A DNA stretch of 64,000 bases from assembly GCF_009905255.1 (NCBI RefSeq), contig NZ_CP047602.1, forward strand, positions 1,116,001-1,180,000, given 5' to 3'. A program made the position numbers and the translations under genes. The stretch comes from Thermoanaerobacterium aotearoense. Its GTDB lineage: Bacteria; Bacillota; Thermoanaerobacteria; Thermoanaerobacterales; Thermoanaerobacteraceae. Every line of letters begins with the position of its first letter. The stretch's first letter is position 1. This document shows positions 27,973-37,936 of the stretch, in pieces. The notes under the pieces are model-generated. The model was given only the letters and a program-made list of their open reading frames with translations. It made no database searches and was not told where the DNA came from.

Positions 27973-28664
27973 AGTTTTACTATGATTTGCACATTCATTC
28001 ATCATTATCGCCATGTGCAGATGATGATATGACTCCTAATAATATTGTCAATATGGCTTTGATAAAAGGCCTTGACGTAATATCTTTGACAGATCATAAT
28101 TCAACTAAAAATGTCGAAGCCGTCCATGAATTATGCCGGCAGAAGGGAATAAAGTTTATACCAGGCATAGAGGTTCAGACAAAGGAAGAAGTTCATGTAT
28201 TATGTTATTTTTTTGATATTCTCGACTGTTTGAATTTTGGTGAAATGATTTATAACAGCTTAGACTGCGTAAAAAATAACAAATATCTTTTCGGAAATCA
28301 ATTGATTATGGATAAAGACGACAATATTGTGGATGAAGCAGAAAAGCTGCTTCTATCTTCCAGCAGCTTTTCTGTTGATGAAATCTTTAGAATGATGGAT
28401 GGCATTGGTGCTGCTGTGCCTGCTCACATAGATCGCACTTCTTACAGCATCATTTCAAATCTCGGCTTTATACCAGATATATCAAATCTTAAAACTGTAG
28501 AAGTTTCTTCATCATTGATTGCCAATCGCATTGTAGATGAATGTATAAAGAAGTATAAAAGACTCACTTCTTCTGATGCTCATCATTTAGGCCACATAAG
28601 CGAAAGGGTAAATTGCTTTGATTTAGATGATTTGAATATGGTAGTCGACTGGATGTGCAAGTAA
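27969..28664 (+). CDS. PHP-domain phosphoesterase
   Basis: 231 residues. PHP metal motifs: YDLHIHSSLSPCADDD, SLTDHNSTKNVEA, GIEVQTKEEVHVLCYF, PAHIDRTSYS and SDAHHLGH, all intact. Small PHP proteins hydrolyse phosphate esters such as histidinol phosphate or nucleotides. Here, coupled (ATGA) to a hydrogenase-sensor run, it may make or remove a signalling phosphate. The substrate is not known. Confidence 0.85.
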   Translation: MKFYYDLHIHSSLSPCADDDMTPNNIVNMALIKGLDVISLTDHNSTKNVEAVHELCRQKGIKFIPGIEVQTKEEVHVLCYFFDILDCLNFGEMIYNSLDCVKNNKYLFGNQLIMDKDDNIVDEAEKLLLSSSSFSVDEIFRMMDGIGAAVPAHIDRTSYSIISNLGFIPDISNLKTVEVSSSLIANRIVDECIKKYKRLTSSDAHHLGHISERVNCFDLDDLNMVVDWMCK

Positions 28665-28722
28665 AGAAAACATATCAAATTAGTCGGGATTATCAGAAAA
28701 TAAAAAAATTTTTATTTTTAAC

Positions 28723-28742
28723 TGTTAAAAAAATAATTAACA
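28723..28742. promoter_or_regulatory. Rex-like inverted repeat at the hydrogenase operon promoter
   Basis: TGTTAA (28723-28728) and TTAACA (28737-28742) are perfect inverted half-sites separated by eight A/T bases. They resemble the TTGTTAA/TTAACAA half-sites of the NADH sensor Rex, but the known spacing is four, so the assignment is tentative. The repeat spans the -35 to spacer region of the promoter. Confidence 0.35.
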
Positions 28743-28747
28743 TATGG

Positions 28748-28753
28748 TATAAT
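28748..28753 (+). promoter_or_regulatory. Extended -10 promoter of the hydrogenase operon
   Basis: TATAAT preceded by TGG (TGn extended -10), 57 bases upstream of the nuoE-like start. The 145-bp gap separates the sensor-like set from the catalytic operon. Confidence 0.5.
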
Positions 28754-28809
28754 AATTATGTCCTATTTTGCAATTTTAAAGATTAATTTTTTTAAAAGGA
28801 AGGTATTAG

Positions 28810-29292
28810 ATGCAGGCAATCTACGAAAAATTCAGCGAAGAAAATATAAATAAGTTAAAAAAAGTGATAGACCAATTGAAAGATACAGACGGTTCTTTGA
28901 TTGCTGTCATGAATGAAGCTCAAGAAATATTTGGCTATTTGCCTATAGAAGTTCAGCAATTTATTTCAGAAGAAATGAATGTACCATTGACAGAGATATT
29001 TGGAATCGCGACTTTTTACTCACGTTTCACATTAAAGCCATCCGGGAAGTATAAAATCGGCGTTTGCCTTGGCACTGCTTGTTACGTAAAAGGTTCTGCG
29101 ATGGTATTAGACAAATTAAAAGAGAAGCTTGGCATAAGCGTAGGAGACGTGACAGGTGATGGCAAGTTTTCACTTGAAGCGACTCGCTGTTTAGGTGCTT
29201 GCGGTCTTGCACCTGTAATGATGATAAACGGAGAAGTTTTTGGCAGATTGACACCTGATGATGTTGAAGATATATTGAAGAAATTTGATTAA
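28810..29292 (+). CDS. NuoE-like [2Fe-2S] subunit of NAD-linked hydrogenase (HydC type)
   Basis: 160 residues, a thioredoxin-like [2Fe-2S] subunit with the ligand pattern GVCLGTACYVKG and TRCLGACGLAPVMM, and the family's FGIATFYSRF motif. With the NuoF-like and HydA subunits it forms the trimeric electron-bifurcating type hydrogenase known from Thermotoga and Thermoanaerobacter, which uses NADH and reduced ferredoxin to make H2. It is the first gene of the operon and has an AAAAGGAAGG site. Confidence 0.92.
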   Translation: MQAIYEKFSEENINKLKKVIDQLKDTDGSLIAVMNEAQEIFGYLPIEVQQFISEEMNVPLTEIFGIATFYSRFTLKPSGKYKIGVCLGTACYVKGSAMVLDKLKEKLGISVGDVTGDGKFSLEATRCLGACGLAPVMMINGEVFGRLTPDDVEDILKKFD

Positions 29293-29295
29293 GAT

Positions 29296-29841
29296 ATGAA
29301 AGAGTTATCGCTTTACATTTTAGATATTGCTCAAAATAGTATAAAAGCTGGTGCAAAAAATATATCGATCAAATTAGAAATTGATCATAAAAAGGATTTT
29401 ATGCGTTTAAGCATTGAAGATGACGGTTGTGGAATGGACGATGAACTTTTAAAAAAAGCGTTTGATCCTTTTACGACAACAAGGAAAGAGCGGAAAGTTG
29501 GATTGGGTTTGCCTTTTTTTAAAGAATTAGCCCTTCAATGCGGCGGAGATGCAAAAATAAGGTCTCAAAAAGGTGTTGGCACTTATGTAGAAGGAACTTT
29601 TAATCTTTCAAGTGTTGATTTGATTCCAATTGGCGATATACCTTCTACTATAGTTTCGCTTATAGTCTCTGATAGTGATGTTGACGTGTTATTTGAAATT
29701 ATATCGGATGGTAGAAAATTTTCCTTTAATACTTTGGATGTTAAAAAACTGCTAAATGGCGTAAAGATTACAGAGCCTTCTGTATTGCGGTGGCTAATTG
29801 AGTACCTTGAAGAAAACATAAATTGTGTCATGGAGGTGTAA
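29296..29841 (+). CDS. HATPase_c domain protein within the hydrogenase operon
   Basis: 181 residues. A GHKL ATPase fold with N box YILDIAQNSIKAGAKN, G1 EDDGCGMDDELL and G2 GLGLPFFKEL, followed by about 75 residues of unassigned C-terminus. There is no histidine-phosphorylation helix and no sensor domain, so it is not a complete kinase. It lies between nuoE-like and ferredoxin-like genes with a 3-base gap, an arrangement found in several clostridial bifurcating hydrogenase operons. Its role is unknown; an assembly or regulatory role is plausible. Confidence 0.85.
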   Translation: MKELSLYILDIAQNSIKAGAKNISIKLEIDHKKDFMRLSIEDDGCGMDDELLKKAFDPFTTTRKERKVGLGLPFFKELALQCGGDAKIRSQKGVGTYVEGTFNLSSVDLIPIGDIPSTIVSLIVSDSDVDVLFEIISDGRKFSFNTLDVKKLLNGVKITEPSVLRWLIEYLEENINCVMEV

Positions 29842-29843
29842 AT

Positions 29844-30209
29844 ATGAAATCTATAGAGGAATTAGAAAAAATAAGAAAAGAGACATTGGAAAAGGTAAAT
29901 CTTCGTAAAGATAGAAACGGCATAAGAATTACGGTCGGCATGGCTACGTGTGGTATAGCTGCTGGCGCAAGGCCAGTTATGATGGCTATATTAGATGAGC
30001 TTGGCAAGAGAAATATTACGGATGTAGTTGTTGCTGAGACTGGTTGTATCGGCATGTGCAAATATGAGCCTATGGTAGATGTTTATGTTCCTGGACAAGA
30101 AAAAGTTACGTATATAAAAGTTGATGAAAACAAGGCAAGGCAGATAGTTGCGGAACATGTAGTTAACGGACATCCGATTAAAGAATGGACTATTAGTAGT
30201 GTTGAATAA
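29844..30209 (+). CDS. [2Fe-2S] thioredoxin-like ferredoxin
   Basis: 121 residues with a helical start and a thioredoxin-like [2Fe-2S] fold (VGMATCGIAAGARPVM and VAETGCIGMCKYEPM). It resembles the N-terminal domain of the next gene product and the C-terminal half of NuoE. It probably shuttles electrons within, or to, the NAD-linked hydrogenase. The GGAGGTG site supports ATG 29844; the frame is open further upstream but overlaps the previous gene. Confidence 0.88.
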   Translation: MKSIEELEKIRKETLEKVNLRKDRNGIRITVGMATCGIAAGARPVMMAILDELGKRNITDVVVAETGCIGMCKYEPMVDVYVPGQEKVTYIKVDENKARQIVAEHVVNGHPIKEWTISSVE

Positions 30210-30222
30210 AGGAGGGCTGTAG

Positions 30223-32013
30223 ATGTTATATAGATCACATGTTATGGTGTGCGGTGGTACTGGATGTACATCGTCAAATTCAGATAGAATAGCAAAATGC
30301 TTTGAAGAAGAAATTGCAAATAAAGGTTTAGACAAAGAAGTTCAGGTTGTAAGAACTGGATGCTTTGGACTTTGTGAGTTGGGCCCAGTTGTTGTCGTGT
30401 ATCCAGAAGGCGTGTTTTACAGCTGTGTCAAAGAAGAATATGTTCCGGAAATCGTGGAAGAACACCTTCTAAAAGGAAGAGTTGTTAAAAAGTATCTTTA
30501 TGGAGAAAGCGTCACAGAAGAAGGAATCAAACCTTTAGAGGAAACAGCATTTTTCAAGAAACAGCAGAGAGTTGCTTTAAGAAACTGTGGTCTTATAAAC
30601 CCAGAGGATATAAAAGAAGCAATTGCATTTGATGGCTATAAAGCATTGGCAAAGGTATTGACTGAGATGACGCCTGAGGAAGTCATAAATGAGATTAAAA
30701 AGTCAGGCTTAAGAGGTAGAGGTGGTGGTGGCTTCCCTACAGGTATAAAGTGGGAATTTGCTTACAACCAAAAAGAGACGCCTAAGTACGTCGTTTGTAA
30801 TGCTGATGAAGGGGATCCTGGTGCCTTCATGGATAGAAGCGTATTGGAGGGAGATCCTCACAGCGTTTTGGAAGCTATGGCTATAGCAGGATATGCAATT
30901 GGTGCTAACCATGGTTATATTTATGTAAGGGCTGAATATCCTCTTGCAGTAAAGAGGCTTCAAATTGCGATAGATCAAGCAAGAGAATACGGACTTTTAG
31001 GCAAAAATATTTTCAATACGGGATTTGACTTTGATATAGAGATAAGGCTTGGAGCAGGTGCTTTTGTCTGCGGTGAAGAGACTGCACTTTTAAATTCTGT
31101 CATGGGAAAACGCGGTGAACCAAGGCCAAGGCCTCCATTCCCTGCTGTAAAAGGCGTGTGGGAAAAACCAACTATCATAAACAACGTTGAAACTTATGCA
31201 AATATTCCTGCGATAATATTGAATGGTGCAGAATGGTTCGCAAGTATAGGCACTGAAAAATCTAAAGGCACAAAGGTATTTGCTCTTGGCGGAAAAATCA
31301 ACAATACTGGCTTGGTAGAAATACCTATGGGTACAACCCTGAGAGAGATCATATTTGAAATAGGTGGCGGAATACCAAATGGCAAGAAATTCAAAGCAGC
31401 TCAAACTGGTGGACCATCTGGTGGATGCATTCCTGCGGAGCATTTAGATACACCTATTGACTATGATTCGCTTCTTAATATTGGTTCCATGATGGGTTCA
31501 GGTGGACTTATCGTAATGGACGAAGACAACTGTATGGTTGATATTGCAAAATTCTTCTTGGAATTTACCGTTGATGAATCATGTGGCAAATGCTCACCAT
31601 GTCGCATAGGTACGAGAAGAATGTTGGAACTGCTTAATAAGATAACATCAGGAAAGGGCGAAGAAGGAGATATCGAGAAACTTGAAACTCTTGCTAATTC
31701 CATAAAGGCGTCTTCTTTGTGTGGATTAGGTCAAACAGCTCCTAACCCTGTTCTTTCCACTATAAGGTATTTTAGAGATGAATATGAGGCGCACATAAAG
31801 GAGAAAAGGTGTCCTGCAGGTGTTTGCCAGGCACTTCTGAAATTTAGAATTGATCCAGATAAATGTAAGGGATGCGGCATATGTGCCAAGAATTGTCCTA
31901 CAAACGCCATATCTGGAAAAGTAAAGCAGCCTCATGTGATAGATCAAGATAAATGTATAAAATGTGGAACATGTATGGATAAATGTCCGTTTGATGCTAT
32001 ATACAAGAAATAG
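30223..32013 (+). CDS. hydB: NuoF-like flavoprotein subunit of NAD-linked hydrogenase (HydB type)
   Basis: 596 residues. N-terminal [2Fe-2S] domain (1-100, CGGTGCTSSNS, TGCFGLCELGP), an FMN/NADH-binding core (GLRGRGGGGFPTGIKW about 163; NADEGDPGAFMDRSVLEGDP), an SLBB segment, the 4Fe-4S site CGKCSPCRIGTRRM, and two C-terminal 4Fe-4S motifs (CKGCGICAKNCP and CIKCGTCMDKCP). It holds the NADH site and is proposed as the bifurcating centre in related enzymes. Tight spacing and a GGAGG site join it to hydA three bases downstream. Confidence 0.93.
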   Translation: MLYRSHVMVCGGTGCTSSNSDRIAKCFEEEIANKGLDKEVQVVRTGCFGLCELGPVVVVYPEGVFYSCVKEEYVPEIVEEHLLKGRVVKKYLYGESVTEEGIKPLEETAFFKKQQRVALRNCGLINPEDIKEAIAFDGYKALAKVLTEMTPEEVINEIKKSGLRGRGGGGFPTGIKWEFAYNQKETPKYVVCNADEGDPGAFMDRSVLEGDPHSVLEAMAIAGYAIGANHGYIYVRAEYPLAVKRLQIAIDQAREYGLLGKNIFNTGFDFDIEIRLGAGAFVCGEETALLNSVMGKRGEPRPRPPFPAVKGVWEKPTIINNVETYANIPAIILNGAEWFASIGTEKSKGTKVFALGGKINNTGLVEIPMGTTLREIIFEIGGGIPNGKKFKAAQTGGPSGGCIPAEHLDTPIDYDSLLNIGSMMGSGGLIVMDEDNCMVDIAKFFLEFTVDESCGKCSPCRIGTRRMLELLNKITSGKGEEGDIEKLETLANSIKASSLCGLGQTAPNPVLSTIRYFRDEYEAHIKEKRCPAGVCQALLKFRIDPDKCKGCGICAKNCPTNAISGKVKQPHVIDQDKCIKCGTCMDKCPFDAIYKK

Positions 32014-32033
32014 TAATGAAAGGAGTGCAAAAC

Positions 32034-33779
32034 ATGGATAAAGTTCGAATAACTATTGATGGAATTCCTGCAGAAGTACCTGCTAACTATACAGTATTGC
32101 AAGCTGCAAAATATGCAAAAATTGAGATTCCGACATTATGCTACCTTGAAGAGATAAACGAAATAGGTGCTTGCAGGCTATGCGTTGTTGAGATAAAAGG
32201 CGTTAGAAATTTACAGGCATCTTGTGTTTATCCTGTAAGCGACGGAATGGAAATATACACGAATACTCCTCGTGTAAGAGAGGCAAGGAGATCTAATTTA
32301 GAGCTTATACTGTCTGCACACGACAGAAGCTGCCTTACATGCGTAAGAAGCGGAAACTGTGAGTTGCAAGATTTAAGTAGAAAGTCTGGCATAGATGAAA
32401 TAAGGTTTATGGGCGAAAATATAAAATATCAAAAAGATGAGTCGTCTCCTTCCATCGTAAGAGACCCAAATAAATGCGTATTGTGTAGAAGGTGTGTTGC
32501 TACCTGCAACAATGTGCAGAATGTTTTCGCCATAGGCATGGTTAACAGAGGATTTAAGACTATTGTTGCACCTTCATTTGGCAGAGGTCTAAACGAATCA
32601 CCATGTATTAGCTGCGGACAGTGTATAGAAGCATGTCCTGTCGGAGCGATTTATGAAAAAGACCATACAAAGATTGTTTACGATGCGCTTTTGGATGAGA
32701 AGAAATACGTTGTAGTTCAGACAGCACCTGCTGTGAGAGTTGCACTTGGTGAAGAGTTTGGAATGCCTTATGGTTCGATAGTGACAGGGAAAATGGTATC
32801 AGCTTTAAAAAGGCTTGGGTTTGACAAAGTGTTTGACACAGACTTTGCTGCAGATTTAACCATAATAGAAGAAGGAAATGAACTTTTAAAGAGGCTTAAC
32901 GAAGGCGGTAAGCTTCCTATGATAACATCCTGCAGCCCTGGATGGATAAACTATTGTGAAAGGTATTATCCAGAATTTATAGACAATCTTTCTACTTGCA
33001 AATCGCCTCACATGATGATGGGCGCAATAATAAAGAGCTATTTTGCGGAAAAAGAAGGAATAGATCCAAAGGATATCTTCGTTGTATCAATTATGCCGTG
33101 TACTGCCAAGAAGTATGAGATAGACAGGCCTCAAATGATAGTAGATGGCATGAAAGATGTAGATGCTGTTTTGACGACGAGGGAGCTTGCTCGTATGATA
33201 AAACAGTCAGGCATAGATTTTGTCAACTTGCCTGACAGCGAATACGACAATCCGCTGGGCGAATCATCCGGTGCTGGTGTCATATTCGGTGCTACAGGCG
33301 GTGTCATGGAAGCGGCTTTAAGAACTGTTGCAGATATAGTTGAAGGAAAAGATATTGAGAATTTTGAGTACGAAGAAGTAAGAGGATTGGAAGGAATAAA
33401 AGAAGCGAAGATTGACATAGGCGGAAAAGAAATAAAAATAGCTGTAGCAAATGGCACAGGGAATGCTAAGAAACTCTTAGACAAGATAAAGAATGGCGAG
33501 GCAGAGTACCATTTCATAGAAGTCATGGGGTGCCCTGGCGGTTGCATAATGGGCGGCGGACAGCCAATACACAATCCAAATGAAAAAGATTTGGTGAGGA
33601 AAAGTAGGTTAAAAGCCATATATGAAGCAGATAAAGACTTGCCTATCAGAAAGTCTCACAAAAATCCAATGATAACAAAGCTGTACGAAGAATTCTTAAT
33701 AAGCCCATTAGGAGAAAAATCTCATCACTTGCTTCATACAACCTATAGCAAAAAAGATCTTTATCCTATGAATGATTAA
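32034..33779 (+). CDS. hydA: NADH-dependent [FeFe] hydrogenase catalytic subunit
   Basis: 581 residues. Domains in order: plant-type [2Fe-2S] (LCYLEEINEIGACRLC), His-ligated 4Fe-4S (HDRSCLTCVRSGNCELQ), two 4Fe-4S (CVLCRRCVATCNN and CISCGQCIEACP), the H-cluster domain with L1 TSCSPGW (about 297), L2 MPCTAKKYE (about 352) and L3 MGCPGGCIMGGGQP (about 497), and the small C-terminal domain. It reduces protons to H2. The ATG at 32034 follows AAAGGAG; an earlier in-frame start precedes that site. A strong terminator closes the operon. Confidence 0.95.
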   Translation: MDKVRITIDGIPAEVPANYTVLQAAKYAKIEIPTLCYLEEINEIGACRLCVVEIKGVRNLQASCVYPVSDGMEIYTNTPRVREARRSNLELILSAHDRSCLTCVRSGNCELQDLSRKSGIDEIRFMGENIKYQKDESSPSIVRDPNKCVLCRRCVATCNNVQNVFAIGMVNRGFKTIVAPSFGRGLNESPCISCGQCIEACPVGAIYEKDHTKIVYDALLDEKKYVVVQTAPAVRVALGEEFGMPYGSIVTGKMVSALKRLGFDKVFDTDFAADLTIIEEGNELLKRLNEGGKLPMITSCSPGWINYCERYYPEFIDNLSTCKSPHMMMGAIIKSYFAEKEGIDPKDIFVVSIMPCTAKKYEIDRPQMIVDGMKDVDAVLTTRELARMIKQSGIDFVNLPDSEYDNPLGESSGAGVIFGATGGVMEAALRTVADIVEGKDIENFEYEEVRGLEGIKEAKIDIGGKEIKIAVANGTGNAKKLLDKIKNGEAEYHFIEVMGCPGGCIMGGGQPIHNPNEKDLVRKSRLKAIYEADKDLPIRKSHKNPMITKLYEEFLISPLGEKSHHLLHTTYSKKDLYPMND

Positions 33780-33808
33780 AAAATCTCCCTAAAGGGAGAT
33801 TTTTTTTG
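33777..33808 (+). terminator. Intrinsic terminator of the hydrogenase operon
   Basis: A 9-bp stem (33781-33789 with 33794-33802) and eight T. Confidence 0.9.
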
Positions 33809-33865
33809 CCATAAATAACATATTAAAAAAAGATTAGATTATGTCGAAATACAATATATTTATGT

Positions 33866-33871
33866 TATAAT
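33866..33871 (+). promoter_or_regulatory. Putative -10 box for the DUF4321-maf-radC unit
   Basis: TATAAT, 60 bases upstream of the DUF4321 start. No convincing -35 element at the right distance. Confidence 0.4.
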
Positions 33872-33930
33872 TAAAAGGAAAAGTTTTAAAACAAGTGATT
33901 TGGGAGAAAATAAACAGAAGGAGTGGGAAG

Positions 33931-34182
33931 ATGAAGAGAAGCAAGGGAATTGGTACATTGTGTTTTTTGCTTTTAGTAGGTCTTCTTTTTGGTGGATTTG
34001 TTGGAGACTTCCTTGCTAAGTACGTTCATGCTTTTTCGTACCAACAGATGATAGGAATGAACAGTCCAATAAATATCGACCTAAATTTTATAAAAGTATC
34101 GTTCCTGTTGGCTTTTAGGTTCAACTTGGGAACTGTAATAGGACTTATAATTGCTATATTTTCGTATTATAAGGTAAAATAA
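33931..34182 (+). CDS. DUF4321 small membrane protein
   Basis: 83 residues: two hydrophobic helices (GTLCFLLLVGLLFGGFVGDF and LGTVIGLIIAIFSYY) with a polar loop. The family is found in clostridia next to maf/radC, as here, and has no known role. The GAAGGAG site indicates ATG 33931; the open frame begins earlier at 33895. Confidence 0.8.
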   Translation: MKRSKGIGTLCFLLLVGLLFGGFVGDFLAKYVHAFSYQQMIGMNSPINIDLNFIKVSFLLAFRFNLGTVIGLIIAIFSYYKVK

Positions 34183-34212
34183 TCTATAAGATCGAAAGTG
34201 GAGTATGTGTAT

Positions 34213-34788
34213 ATGGAAATTGTACTTGCATCTGGTTCTCCCAGGAGAAGCGAAATACTATCAAATATTGGTGTGAATTTTTCTGTAATGCCAAGTGATG
34301 TAGAAGAAGTGACAGATGAAAAAGAGCCAGAGAAGATTGTCATGGATTTATCAAGAAAAAAAGCATCATTCGTCGCAGAAAAATTAAGTGGTGATTTTCT
34401 AATTATAGGAGCCGATACAGTAGTTTTTGCAGATGGAATTGTCCTTGGTAAACCTAAAAATAAAAGTGACGCCTTTAATATGCTAAGGATGCTGACAGGG
34501 CGATGGCATCAAGTTTATACTGGCATTACGGTCGTATCATTGAAACAGAATAAAATAGTTACAGAATATGAAAAAACAGATGTTTACATCAAAAGTTTAA
34601 GCGATGAAATGATCTTTAATTATATAGAAAAAGGCGAGTACATTGATAAAGCAGGTTCATATGCCATACAAGGCTATGGTTCGCTTATTGTGGAGAAGAT
34701 AAATGGCGATTATTACAATGTAGTAGGGCTTCCTATATCAAAATTGCATGATATTTTGTCGAGAGAATTTAACGTGCATTTGCTTTAG
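34213..34788 (+). CDS. maf: Maf-family nucleotide pyrophosphatase
   Basis: 191 residues, normal length. N-terminal LASGSPRRSEILSNIG, ADTVVFADGIVLGKP and GSYAIQGYG motifs are all intact. Maf proteins hydrolyse dTTP/UTP or modified nucleotides and were named for septum inhibition. ATG 34213 is preferred because the preceding GTGGAG acts as ribosome site. It lies directly upstream of radC and mreB, the standard Firmicute order. Confidence 0.94.
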   Translation: MEIVLASGSPRRSEILSNIGVNFSVMPSDVEEVTDEKEPEKIVMDLSRKKASFVAEKLSGDFLIIGADTVVFADGIVLGKPKNKSDAFNMLRMLTGRWHQVYTGITVVSLKQNKIVTEYEKTDVYIKSLSDEMIFNYIEKGEYIDKAGSYAIQGYGSLIVEKINGDYYNVVGLPISKLHDILSREFNVHLL

Positions 34789-34799
34789 GGGGGTAATGT

Positions 34800-36546
<1,747 letters not shown>

Positions 36547-36559
36547 GAGGAGTGGTAAA

Positions 36560-37390
36560 GTGCCACGATTTCTCAAAAATAAACAATTTATATTTGTTAT
36601 AGTTATAGCCGTGGCACTTATATCCGCCATGGCATACACTTATGGCGGTGGACGCAATGTGACACCCATTGAATCAGCTATAGGCGGTATTTTATCTCCT
36701 GTAGAAAAGGTGTTTTACTCAGTAGGTAACAGTATTTCTAACTTTTTTGCTTCAGTAAAAGAGATTGGGACACTAAGAGCAAAAAATGCTGAATTAGAAA
36801 AAGAAGTAATTAAGTTAAGCAAAAATGACATTATGCTTCAGGAGTATATAAACGAGAATAACAGATTGAGGGACATGCTTAATTTCAAAGACAACAATAC
36901 GAATATAACGACAAAGCCTGCCAATATAATAAGCAAAAATCCGGGAAACTGGTTTAATACATTCAATATTGATGTTGGCTCAGACAATGGAATAAAACCT
37001 AAAATGGCAGTTTTGGACGAGAAAGGCAATTTAGTTGGAATAGTTACAGATGTGGGTAAGGATTGGTCAAAAGTTTTATCTATAATTGATGTAGACAGTT
37101 CGGTGAGCGCTTTAGATGTAAGGACAAGAGACAATGGCATCGTCCGGGGAGATTCCAATGGAAATCTAAACATGATATATATACCAATTGATTCCAAGAT
37201 AGAAAAAGGCGATGTTATAACCACATCTGATATGAGCATGTTTCCGAGAGGACTTATAATAGGCAGAGTAGAAAAAGTAGAAAAGGACGAAGGTTCCCTT
37301 TTGAAGCAGGCTGTTATAAAGCCAGAGGCTGATTTCGAGAGATTGGAGTTTGTGCAAGTAGTGACAAACATGAAAACAACCGGAGATTGA
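36560..37390 (+). CDS. mreC: Rod-shape protein MreC
   Basis: 276 residues: N-terminal membrane helix (FIFVIVIAVALISAMAYTYG), coiled coil at about 70-105, and the beta-barrel domain (NTFNIDVGSDNGIKPKMAVL, IDSKIEKGDVITTSDMSMFPRGLIIG). GTG start with GAGGAG. It lies between mreB and mreD and scaffolds the elongasome outside the membrane. Confidence 0.95.
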   Translation: MPRFLKNKQFIFVIVIAVALISAMAYTYGGGRNVTPIESAIGGILSPVEKVFYSVGNSISNFFASVKEIGTLRAKNAELEKEVIKLSKNDIMLQEYINENNRLRDMLNFKDNNTNITTKPANIISKNPGNWFNTFNIDVGSDNGIKPKMAVLDEKGNLVGIVTDVGKDWSKVLSIIDVDSSVSALDVRTRDNGIVRGDSNGNLNMIYIPIDSKIEKGDVITTSDMSMFPRGLIIGRVEKVEKDEGSLLKQAVIKPEADFERLEFVQVVTNMKTTGD

Positions 37391-37423
37391 TTAAGACATT
37401 TGGCATGTTTTACGGAGGGTAAA

Positions 37424-37927
37424 ATGAGGAGCATTTATAAGTACCTTTTAATTGTATTTGCAATAGTTCTTCAAGCTACGTTGATGAAATACATTGCTAT
37501 ATTAGGCGTTAAACCTGACGCCTTATTAATTTTAGTTATTGCTTTTTCTCTTTTAAATGGTTCTGGTGAAGGCATCACTTTAAGCCTTTTTGGCGGAATT
37601 TTAGTAGATGTGCTTTTCAACAACGCTATAGGTTTTGTGACAATTTCGCTTCTTATTGTGGCGTATTTAACAGGGATACTTAGCAAAAATGTTTTTAGGG
37701 AAAGCACATTTGTAGCCTTCATATTTGTGTTTTTAGGAACGATCCTTTACAACCTCATCATGATTTTTTCCATGCTCCTCATGAAATATGATTTAAATCC
37801 ATCGTATTTGTTAAATGTAGTAATAGTTCAATCAATTTACAATTCCATAATAACTATTTTTGTGTACAAGTATATAGTCCGGCTTAATAGTTTTGTCAAA
37901 TCAAAAAAATTTTTTTTTAAAATTTAG
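37424..37927 (+). CDS. mreD: Rod-shape protein MreD
   Basis: 167 residues with five or six membrane segments and the MreD pattern KPDALLILVIAFSLLNGSGE and GLF-type GGILVDVLFNNAIG. The GGAGGG site favours ATG 37424. Its stop codon is contained in the ribosome-site region of the next gene, PBP2. Confidence 0.92.
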   Translation: MRSIYKYLLIVFAIVLQATLMKYIAILGVKPDALLILVIAFSLLNGSGEGITLSLFGGILVDVLFNNAIGFVTISLLIVAYLTGILSKNVFRESTFVAFIFVFLGTILYNLIMIFSMLLMKYDLNPSYLLNVVIVQSIYNSIITIFVYKYIVRLNSFVKSKKFFFKI

Positions 37928-37936
37928 GTGGTCCAA

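Noticed and set aside
33131..33619. 162-codon minus-strand frame opposite hydA
   Set aside because: It lies fully antisense to the H-cluster coding region and its Pro/Ser-rich composition is that of a shadow frame.
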